This document shows positions 12,059-22,507 of a stretch of DNA of 64,000 nt, one piece after another. A program made the translations under genes and the position numbers. The notes beneath the pieces were generated by a model, which saw only the letters and a list, made by a program, of their open reading frames with translations, ran no database searches and was not told where the DNA came from. Source of the stretch: Corylus avellana (Eukaryota > Streptophyta > Magnoliopsida > Fagales > Betulaceae); contig NC_081544.1 in assembly GCF_901000735.1 (NCBI RefSeq), positions 32,811,235 through 32,875,234 on the forward strand, given 5' to 3'. Within the stretch, counting starts at the first letter, position 1; each line of letters starts with the position of its first letter.

Positions 12059-12467
12059 GAGCATTCATATCAAGCTCTTTAAAATTTTTTAAATTTAACT
12101 TTGCAAATTTACTTTTTTTTTTTCTTTAACTAGCCACTTTTAAAATTACAAAATATCACTCTTTAAATATTTCTATATATTCTTTAGCTAAATATTATTT
12201 TTTATTAATAAATGTAATTGCCATGAAATTCACTCACTTTGATTCCACGTGAAAAATTTACCAAAATGCCACTTCAACAACCAAAATAATATTAAAAAAT
12301 AAATAGCTTTTGCTTTTGGTGTCTTTATATTTGAAGAGAACGTTAAAAGCAAATATTAAATTTAATTTTGGATAAAGAGTTTGATAAATAATGTTTTTTT
12401 TTTTTTTTTGTGGAATTTGTTAAAATTTTTGAGAAATGTTAAATATGAAGACTTGATGGGGATGCTC
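12059..12467. mobile_element. Tourist/PIF-Harbinger-like MITE (unit A copy)
   Basis: The ends are inverted repeats, roughly GAGCATTCATATCAAG on the left and GAGCATCCCCATCAAG on the minus strand of the right end. They are flanked by TAG and TAA, consistent with a 3-bp TAA target duplication with one substitution. The copy at 25638-26060 in unit B has intact TAA on both sides, so the insertion predates the segmental duplication. Confidence 0.6.
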
Positions 12468-15400
12468 TAAGTCATCAAATTACATGACACTCATATATAA
12501 TTGTCTATTAAATAATATTATTGAACAAAATTGTATCATGTGAGTAATTTTCAATGGGTACGTATTAATTATATTGATCCATATTTTGAAAGTGGTGGCC
12601 GGTGACGTGACAAAGTATGAATGATTGAATTCCAAACGAACCGTTGAAATTTTGAATGCTTGAGATGGAAACAAATCTATTTGGTAGAATATTGGAATAA
12701 TTTCTAAATAATGATATCCATTAATTATTGTTGCTAAAAGGTTTATATATAGGGTTGTGTGAAGTCCAAGGTGTGGGTGTGGCATCACTGGCATGGGATG
12801 AGAGACATCCCACTTAAATTTGAAAGCCGATAAGTCTTGTCATGAGATCAAAGTGGAAAAAAGGGATTAGGGAGGTTCAATGATTGTACCCGCTGAGATC
12901 AAGCTTGCTTGGAGCCTTCGATCTCCTTGTATTTGCATGGGCATGTAATTAAAGGATGTCATGGGTTGCCTCTCCCTTTCCCATCTTTGAGCCTTCACGG
13001 ATCTTTGCAGCCCACCGGAATGATATTGACAGACACAGAATGTGGTCAATTTATCTTCGTCTTCTTAATTTCTTGATCGACAAATCAATCTCATTAATAT
13101 ATATATATATATATACACACAAAAATATTGGGTGAAACTCACTCGATATCAATAGATGCCTTCCCATTAAAATTTATCCCTATATTGATTATATGACCAC
13201 AATTACCATATGGTACTTACACTCATTTTAGGTCGTATTTAAATCAAATTAAAATATATATCTCAAGTGAAGTTAGTGAACCATGTCAATTAAGTGAGAA
13301 GCCAAATGTCGTAGTCGATCATAAATTAGATATGTAGTTAATTAATGTTCACAATAGCCTGCTCTATTAATACTGATAAGATAGTATAATAATTTATTTT
13401 TTAACAGCTTCATATTCGTGACTCGACCACAAAGTCACAATTTATTCGACATGGTAGGTGACTCTGATTCTAAATTTACAACCTATCGGTTTAAGCTTTT
13501 AAAATAAATGGTTATTTAATATAAAATAATTAAAGCATTGATTATATCATAAAATTCATCTCTTTCTTGTCAATTTAAACTTCTAAAATAGGTGATCTAA
13601 TAAATTATAATTAAGGACCAGTTTAGGTCGATGGGCAAGATCGAGGACCACCACAGCACCACTAACCAAAATATGTCCATATCAAAGCGCGTTGTGGTAT
13701 TAATCATGCACCATCCTAAAAGTTCCAAAACTCCCATTCCTGGCACTTCCATTTGCCCTAGACCAGTCCTGTAAATGGAAGATATTGCTAAAATATATCC
13801 GTCACAAGCGTATAGTCCTTGCGCACTTTATATGTGGTGCCCTTTAGTTTTTACGTGAATAAATAAAAAGATTCCATCATATCTATTCTAGAAATTTTCT
13901 AACTTTTTGCCCATATGCAACCCATCAATATATATCCTGAGTCTCCACCACCACCGCCTCTGATATTTCTAGGTCGTACCAGTTACAGATATCATTTTCA
14001 ATGTTGACTCAGATCTCTGCATCATTTGAAGAGTAATGATACACATGAACAAGCTGTTACTTTAGCAATTTGCGTGTCTGTGTCGGATATTCTGTGGGTT
14101 TTATTCATGTATATGTACCAGTCACAAAGATACACCAATTAAGCCGGCCGGAGAAGTATTTCAGTGATCGAGCCATGTCGGCCACTAATTCCTCTCTAGC
14201 TAGCTTCCAAATATCTACATTGTACCAAAAGTAACCCACCAATGAGCCGAGACAAAATTGCACATGCATCACTAGCAACCGATTCTGCAGCTGGGTGGCT
14301 AGCTGCAGGTTCACTGAAAAGGCATTTAGGCATTCACAGAGTTTATAAGTTAGATACAACAAGCCATGGTTGTAAGATTGATGAGTCAAAATCAAGATAG
14401 CAACATTTGTAATGCGCTAAACCAGCTAGGCCCGGTCTAGCTGGTAAGGTAACTTTTTCTGTGGTGATCATCAAATGAATATGATTCCCAGTAACTTTTT
14501 ATAAGTTAAAGTTTTTTGGAATAATTTATGATTTAATATGGTATTAGAACAAAAATTATTAATTCACTTGTGTTATGCATTACCTAATAAAATAGAGTTA
14601 AAATCCACATGCGAACGATTGATTTAATACTGATAAAAATCAGTTAATCTAGAGATATATGGTTCTTGTTAGTGTTTTTTTTGGTATTTTTTATTGTTGT
14701 TTTGAAAAAGTGTTGTAATATAATATAAAAATAAAAACTATTTTTATATTTTTAAGAGTGTTTTATGCTTTAAATTGTTGGTTAATATTTTTGTTTAGAA
14801 AAAACAAAAAAAAAAACAAAATTTTTGACAAACCAACCCTTTATGACTTTGCAAGTACTTTTTTTTAAGGTAATTTATATTGATGTTAATTGCACAACAG
14901 TTGATTTTCTGCACAACTCCATAACAACTACTCTTGATTTTCTACGTGTAATAACTAATGGTGGGTGCTCATCAGTTGGCAACCCAGCTGCGGTGTGCAG
15001 TGGGGTAATGTGCAACATTAACAAAACACTAAAAATTGCATGTAACGGGAAAACGTTTTTATGCTGCTTCTCAACTTGGATGTAAAAGAAACGATTAGAC
15101 AAAACACTCTTGTTTTCTGAGGATGCAATCATGCAAGGCATTCAGACGGTATATATACCAACGAACTGGCTTACATCTTTAACAGTGTATGAGGTTGGGA
15201 AAGTCGTCTATTATCGTCAAAATACCCGGAAATGACTGTTCAAAAGATTTGTATGTCGTTGATCTATATATATCTCAATTGTCATCCCACATGTCCTCAT
15301 GACATCTTCCCATACACTTAATTTCCTTGTTTAAATTGTCACTTGTCTTTTTTTATGCATGTGAGCCATCATTGATATTGAGATAAACCAAGCCCAGTAG

Positions 15401-17140
15401 GGATCCCTTAATCTTTCACTTTTTTCGCTTTCTCATGCCCATGCTTCCCATTCTTTTTCTTAAAATGAAAAAAAACATAGTTGAGAGTCGCATAGAATAG
15501 ACCTAAACAGTGGAAACCACAAGCCCTCATTTAAGTCTGATTTAGCTATATATATAGAATGACTCTAGAGTATCAATGGGACTTAACACTGCTAATTTTG
15601 TGATTTTTCAGCTTAATTTCTGCAATATAGTTATGCATTTCATCTTAACAATGGAATTCTGTATAATTGTTTTGGATTAATTCAATGCTCTTAATATTTA
15701 CAAAAAGAATAGAAAAAAGAGAATGCAACCCTCTTTCCCATGCCTCCCACACAATAGGCTTATCTGCGGTCTTGGAGCAGCTCTGAAGATGATGGAGGAG
15801 GGTCTTGCATTAACTGATCAACATGAGATCAAGCAGAGAGAACGTACAATTATCAAAGAGTATAGAGATTAAACATGTTGTCCACTATTGACATCTTCCA
15901 ACCCTTTGACATTAATCGCGATTAATACTCGTGTAGGAGCATATTTGTGATTGTGTTTAAAAAATAGAACTTTTAAGTAAAAAAAACTTTTTTTTTTTTT
16001 TTTTCAAAAGTTTTATTTTTAAGCTTTTGCCAAAAATAATTTTTAGGTTTTTTAAACCCTTAAAAGTGCTTTTAATTTTTTTACTAAACATATACTTTTT
16101 TTTTTTTTTTCTTCAAATGGACTTTTGAAGTGTTAAACGTACTTTTAGGCCTTTCAAACCAACACCCAAACAGGCCATGCGCGCGCGCGCACACACATAT
16201 ATATAAAGGGAAATGAAAAGGGAAAATTATATAAAAAGTAAAAATAAGGAGTGAGTAATCCAAATAAAAGCCATAAACAACCAGTAATTACAACAAACCT
16301 AAAAACTAAGGCCGCCAACAAGGGCAATAACCAAATGCAAAATTTTGTAACCAGAACAACCAAAGAACCAATTGTGATTCAGCACACTGAATGAGCATGC
16401 ATTGAAGGGGGTTGAGTCAGAGCCGCCATAGAGAAGCCATATCTCGGAGTCTAAAAATGCATGAGGATACCAAAACAAAAGCTACAACAAGATTGGTGGA
16501 TCTCCGTACCTAGCCCAAAAAATGATACCATCTATCTATATATGGAGATCCATTACTGGAGAAATGGAGCTAGCACAACATGGCAGGAAAGCACAAAAAT
16601 AAAATAAAAGAACAAACAACACACAAAACAACAAACAAAACAGAAGCTCAAACATGCACCACAAGAAAAACTAATTAACGACAGCAACAAATGTGGAGGC
16701 ATTTGAAACACGACGATACTACAAACGCCTATCAAAACAACCAAAATTCTACTAGGCTACTAGCCCCACAAAACACCAAACAAAAAAATACTAAAACAAA
16801 CGTACAAGAATTCAATTACAACTCAACAACACACATACAAACAAACAGATCCTCACACAGACTACCCATCTGCAGTTTTTGCAGAACCATAATATATACA
16901 CTTATACAGCAATCTGCAGAAAACTCATTGAAACATAGCTCTTAATTTTCTAAGTTCTTCTTAAACTGGTAGCTTTCTTGATCTGATTTCCTCCCATATT
17001 TCAGCACTAGAGTATTGACCTCGATCTTTTTGAAATCACTCACGCTATAGCTAGTTTGTTTGAAAATTTTCTTTTGTTTCAACTAGTGGTGTACATCCTA
17101 CGTTATTTAAAATTTTAAATGACATAACAAAATATACACC

Positions 17141-17142
<2 letters not shown>

Positions 17143-17177
<35 letters not shown>
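17143..17177. repeat. (AAT)n microsatellite
   Basis: An ATA/AAT run of about 35 bp. The unit B counterpart near 30362-30380 is roughly half as long, so the locus has changed length since the duplication. Confidence 0.85.
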
Positions 17178-17178
<1 letters not shown>

Positions 17179-17915
17179 TATTAAATCTGCAAAATATAAT
17201 ATGGACCATAAAATGATTTTTTTCTATTTAACTTGAAATAAAGAAAATCTTGATTCATGCATGTGATAAGCGGTTGCACAAATTAAAGTGTCTTGACAAA
17301 ATAATTAGTTTATGTTTCGTAAGGTACTCTTTGTTTTTTGTTTTTTTAAATAAAATTATTAACAAATAACCTAATTAAAACATAAAATACTCCTTAAAAT
17401 ACAAAAAAAATCTTCACATTTGTACGACGCATCATAACACTTTTTTAAACTAAAATAAAGAATTCGACCAAAAACAAATAGAGCTATAATTATAGAATAA
17501 TTTTTGGATCCAATAGAGGAAAAAAACACAAATGAATTTATTGCCATTCTTGAAGGCATGGAATTGAATTCCATGCATTTCTAGTTCCATTTCATGAACA
17601 ATGACCATTTCATGAAGTGAGAAAACTAAAAAAAAAAGGGGGTTAAAGTATTTATTTCTTTGAGATCAAGGGTACGTTTGGCATTAGAATTTCATAATTA
17701 ACAATCTTAAAAAAGCTGTGAGATATCTTGGCCATGCATCGAAGCAATAGTCGCGTACAAAATGGGACGTAAACTTCTTATTATAATTCGATCGGAAATG
17801 TTTATCCACTGAACTAGTTGACACATATATGATTTACCGCTACGAGACTCTAGCTATGATGCACCAAAAAAATAAATAAATTCATTTGAGCAAGAAAAAC
17901 TTTTGGGTAGGCCAG

Positions 17916-18077
17916 AGCCCAACCCAACGTTATTTTGGGCTCATTTTAGATATATGGCCCATTGGAAAGGGCTAGTAATTAGCCCAGCCTAAAAATTTAC
18001 ACAGTGCGAGCCGCGCTGTGAACCAGACCAATCCTCAAAGTCCAATACACTTCAATCTCTTCCGTGGATCCACGTCA
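17916..18077 (+). promoter_or_regulatory. AMP deaminase promoter motifs, unit A copy
   Basis: Four TGGGCC/T-type (site II) motifs lie within 71 bp: AGCCCA 17916, TGGGCT 17936, GGCCCA 17956, AGCCCA 17981. A CCACGTCA bZIP-type box follows at 18070-18077. Site II clusters are common in promoters of broadly expressed plant genes. All are kept in unit B at 31117-31189 and 31282-31289. Function is inferred. Confidence 0.4.
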
Positions 18078-18334
18078 CGCTCGCACCGAAATGTAAGGTG
18101 GGCAGGAGATCTCTCGCTGCGCATTGTACTGGACTGGAGCAAACGTCAAGGACCCCATAGACTCTGTACACGTGTACTTTGTCAGGTCCCACGAAGTCCA
18201 CTTCCACTTCTCATTTCCTAAAACCCTTGGCTCCGAGGCCACGTTCATAGGTTTCCATGCTTTGAATTTTCACCGGTAGCGTAAAAATCAGCCTGTTCGA
18301 GAACAACACAGCGAAGTACCTCTCGCTCTCGTCC

Positions 18335-20194
18335 ATGGATTCGTCTTCTTCCTCTTCTTCTTCTTCGTCTCCAACGACGTCGTCTCTGCAACTAGCCATG
18401 GCGGCCTTGGTGGGGGCCTCACTGGTGGCCATCTCGGCGTTCTACATCCACAAGCGCAGCGTCGACCAGGTCCTCCAGCGCCTCATCGAGATCCGCCGCA
18501 AACCCTCTCGCAATGCCGGCGACCGTTTTTCCATCGAGTATGACGACGAGGCAGAAGAGGAAGAGGAAGCGGAAGCAGAAGAAGAAGAAGAGCGAGACGA
18601 CGACCGGGGGTACGGCTCCGACGGAGAGATGGTGGTTGATCGGAAAATGCGGGGCCGGAGTTTGTCTAAGTCGCTGGACGAGAACATGCTTCGGAGTTCT
18701 AAAATTTCGGCGTCGTTGCCCAATGTGGCGTCGAGGAATGATTGGTGGGACGAAGACCCCAAGCTTGATCAGCCACCGGTTGGACTAAGGGCTCAAGGTT
18801 TTGCTTTCTCGCTGGACAGACTCAATTTGATTCCCCAGGGGCTTCCGCCTCTTCGACTGGATCAAAGAGACGGTATGCCTTCCATATTCTGCTTGGAAAT
18901 TTAAAAAATAATTTTATCAAGGCTTTTAGTGATATTATTCTATATAGGTTCGGAACACTTTGAATCAAATACGGTTCGTTGTTGGTTGAAAATAATTTGA
19001 GAAACTCATGTGATAAAAGAGAAAACAAAGATAATGCTATCTTTTACTTATAGTATTGCTTATAGTATTGTTGGCTTTCAACTTCTTGAGTTTCTGTATT
19101 TTTTAAGGAGTCTGTGTATACTATACATTTTAGAAGTTGCAATATTTTAATTACTTATAAATAAATAAAGCCATTTTCCCCATATTTGAGGATATTTTAC
19201 TTGGTCTTGAATAGCTTTTCAATCAAAGGACAATTTGGGATCCTAAATTGCATCAAAATTTGTTTTCTTTTGGCTATTTGTAGGAGAGAATCAGTATGTC
19301 AAGCGTTCTGGTATTGGTACAAGGATAGTATCTGTTGGTAGGCTAGTGACTCCAAGATCCCCTGCTGGCAATGCTTTTGATAATGCAGGAGATTCTGACG
19401 AGGAAGGAACTGAGCTTGCAAATGAAGATGACATACTTTTTAGCTATGGATATATAGATTCTTCAACTGATATCACAAATGCACAAGTATGTGTTGTACT
19501 ATTTACTTAAGCTCTTAACTGTCACATTCTAGTATACCAAAAGTAGGGTACAGATGATATTGAGGTTACCAAAATTAGCAGTTTCCTTGAAAAGTAAACT
19601 CCAATCTCAGGTTGTTACTTTGTTGTTCATTACGGGGCGAGTCATGTCAACATAGAGAAAAGTTCTGTAGTCTAATTATATACGTATTATTTCTGTTACT
19701 AAGGATACAAATGTGACAACATATTTATGATTAAGTGAGAAATAATAAATCCGTTTCGCTGGTTGATGGATTTGCAGGATGTAAATTCTGACAACCACCA
19801 AAATTTGTGCACTGTTCCAATAATGGGTGACGATGGGAACTTCATGCAAGATAAGATGTGCAGTCCAACAGCAAGTGAAGCAAAAGCTGGTGTAGATCCG
19901 CTTAGCAACGGAAAGATAGATAATGCTTCAGGGCACATAGTGGGGAATGATCCTAATTTTGGCAACACTAATACTCTGAGAACAACAGTACATGGTATTT
20001 TCAACTTCCTTGTCCTAAAGAGTTTCATGGAGATCTATGTCTCGTTTCCATCACTTCTCTATTTTGTTGATGCCTGTATTTACTGGTCATACGTACTATC
20101 TGTAGACCAACTCATTGGCGTTATTGACATTTTTCTACTTGTTGGGTTTTTTTAATCACAATTCTAGGGGGAAAAAACCTAAAAAGTATGTTAT
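18335..20194 (+). pseudogene. 3'-truncated AMP deaminase copy (promoter plus exons 1-3 only)
   Basis: Exons 18335-18872, 19284-19486 and 19778-19994 match exons 1-3 of the complete gene in unit B, with the same phases (1, 0, 1) and intact GT/AG sites. Homology stops at 20194 inside intron 3, where unit B begins. The encoded part covers only the N-terminal region: poly-Ser, a membrane anchor ([13 protein letters not shown]), an acidic coil and a Ser-rich linker. The whole deaminase domain is missing, so it cannot catalyse AMP deamination. The frame is undamaged; I see only a few residue changes from unit B (for example V/M in the anchor, G/E, K/R, S/F). If intron 3 is retained the frame runs to a stop at 20153-20155, giving about 372 aa with a hydrophobic tail. 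Confidence 0.85.
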
Positions 20195-20734
20195 TTTCTA
20201 AATGAATTTCTACATATACACGAAACTAGGCAGCTAAATCTCTTAATTATTCTACGTATTTGGATTAAACGATAATTTTCATTTGGTTGGTGGGATTTAA
20301 TTTGACCAAGTTTCCATATTTGCATCCATCAAATTAAATCAACTCTTTGATCATTAAGATAAGAGTCTCTTCTAGCTAATAGGATTTTTTGTTTTTTTGT
20401 TTCCGATAAGATCGAGATGACAGATTAAACCGAAGAAGTGACGGGAATCGCTGGGATACAATATGAGAATTAAGATAGATGTTAATACAGGATTATGGAT
20501 CCAATGGTCGGATTCCCATGTCCACTAACAAACAAATTAAAGTAGGCCGAAGTAAAAACACACCATTAGTACTCTTCCTTTTGTGCATGTGGTGGAACTT
20601 TTGAGAGTGGACTGAAAATAACACACGCCGATCTTTTGACCTAGAAATTTTATGACACGACACATTTGCATTTCGTCATGATCGAGCTAGCCATTAATCA
20701 ATCATCCACCCACTTCCTTTTCTCTCCCTTCTGC

Positions 20735-20746
20735 TTTATCTATAGG
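20735..20746 (+). promoter_or_regulatory. Putative TATA element of NPF-B, altered
   Basis: TTTATCTATAGG replaces the TTTATTTATAGG of NPF-A. The 5' UTR also carries an 8-bp insertion, so the distance to the ATG is 73 bp instead of 65. Confidence 0.45.
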
Positions 20747-20807
20747 TGTGCGAGAGCCAAATTTCTTTGGCTCAAATAGTCAAATTGAAGCTGAGCAGAG
20801 AAAGAAA

Positions 20808-22473
20808 ATGGCACTTGAGGGTAAAAGGCTATGCTGCAGGGCCAACTGTTTCCACATGCCTTCATGGTCAATATCGTCAAAACCATCGTCCCAACAAGAA
20901 CAAAGGGCAGGAGATGACCAAGTTTTATCAGCTAAAATTACCAAAAGAAAGCCGGGTGGATGGAGGGCTATGCCCTTCATCTTGGGTATCTCTCTCCCGA
21001 TCACAAACACACGCACAAAATAACGATTTTTTTCCCCTCTAATTTGTAGCAGGCTTGTAAAGTACGTACGTAGCTGACGGGAAAGGTTTTGGCGTTTTTT
21101 TGGATTGCAGGAAATGAAACGTTTGAAAGGTTGGCTACTTTTGGATTGTTGGCAAACTTTACGGTGTATTTGGTGAAAAAGCTCCACATGGATCAGGTTT
21201 CCGCTTCCAATGTTATTTACATATGGTCCGGTGTGTCCAATTTTGCGCCATTGGTGGGCGCTTTCATCTCTGATGCCTATGTCGGCAAGTTCCGGACAAT
21301 TGCCTTTTCATCCTTCGCGTTACTTCTGGTATATATGTATACATATATGCCCCTCCCTTCTCTCTTCCATTAAAATCATAATTTTGAGGAACGTGGTGAT
21401 AACATCAGTTCATAACGATGTATATATATATATAGTAGATTTCCTTTTCAAATTTCTTTTCCGTTTTTGTTTTTGGTCTGGTTGGATTTAATGGTGGCGG
21501 TGGCTCTCACCCAAATTGTGGAAACCGATTTCAATCAAATAATTGAGGATATATTGATGTCGTAAGAATGATCAATAAGGCCAAATTTAATTGTTAGGTG
21601 AATTCATGCGCATGCTGTGATTCATGATTTGACGTAGTCACGTATCCCCCCAAGAGGTGATTGAACAGTGACAGTGCTGAGCCAATTTTCAAGGTTTCTA
21701 ATGCATGCCTTCGATCTGCTTTGAATAAAATTGAGTGAATGCGTGATTTCTATAATGTTTAATTAATTAGGTAGTAAATATTTATGTTATTTTATCTTTT
21801 GCATATGTTATCGTGCCGAGCATCTCTATCAAATGTTACTTTCATCATTCCAGCAGCGGTAAATAATTTTTACCAACGTCATGCAATCGACAGGGAATGG
21901 TGACGGTGACTTTGACGGCTTGGATACCGGAGCTCCTTCCTCCACCGTGCACACAACAGCAGAAAGTCTTGGGTCAATGCCTAGGTCCCACCAAAGCTCA
22001 ACTGGGCATTTTAATAATGGGACTAGGATTTTTGTCGATAGGCAGCGCAGGAGTTCGACCATGCAGCATTCCGTTTGGTGCAGATCAATTTGATCCAACC
22101 ACAGCTGAAGGGAAAAAGGGGATCAACAGCTTCTTCAATTGGTACTACACCTCATTCACGGTGGTCTTGTTGCTCGCTCAAACTGTAGTGGTTTATATCC
22201 AAGACTCTGTCAGCTGGGTATTGGGCTTCGGGATTCCCACTGTGTGCATGTTCTTCTCGATTATCTTATTCTTCATCGGAACAAAGTTTTATGTGCATGT
22301 GGAGCCTGAGGGAAGCCCGTTTTCCGGCATTATGCAAGTTCTTGTGGCGGCTTATAGGAAGCGCCGGATTGAGTTTCCAGCCGACGGCGAGTTAAACGGA
22401 CTTTTTTATGATCCTCCCTTGAAAGGGGTTGTAATGACAAAGCTTCCTCTCACCGACCAATTCAGGTAACAAC

Positions 22474-22507
<34 letters not shown>

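Larger units (their letters stand above)
11401..18334. other. Gene-poor spacer between NPF-A and the truncated AMP deaminase
   Basis: About 6.9 kb with no exon or known protein domain. Open frames here are short, AT-rich and poorly conserved between units A and B. It holds a MITE at 12059-12467, an AAT-type microsatellite at 17143-17177, and the AMP deaminase promoter at its right end. Whether it encodes non-coding RNA cannot be judged from sequence alone. Confidence 0.55.
6820..20194. repeat. Tandem segmental duplication, unit A (about 13.4 kb)
   Basis: Sequence from 6820 rightward is repeated in the same order from 20195, through NPF exons and introns, the whole spacer, and AMP deaminase exons 1-3. 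The left flank, junction and right flank share only TAT (6817-6819, 20192-20194, 33406-33408). This is a clean head-to-tail junction with 3 bp of microhomology. Unit A keeps a 571-bp stretch (15281-15851) that unit B lacks. Confidence 0.93.

Noticed and set aside
11401..18334. Search for CRISPR-like arrays, rRNA or a full-length retrotransposon in the spacers
   Set aside because: No regular spaced repeats, rRNA segments, long terminal repeats or polymerase frames were seen.
18442..18762. Minus-strand Ser-rich frame opposite AMP deaminase exon 1 (also at 31660-31983)
   Set aside because: It is the mirror of the acidic GAG/GAA repeat in the real exon.
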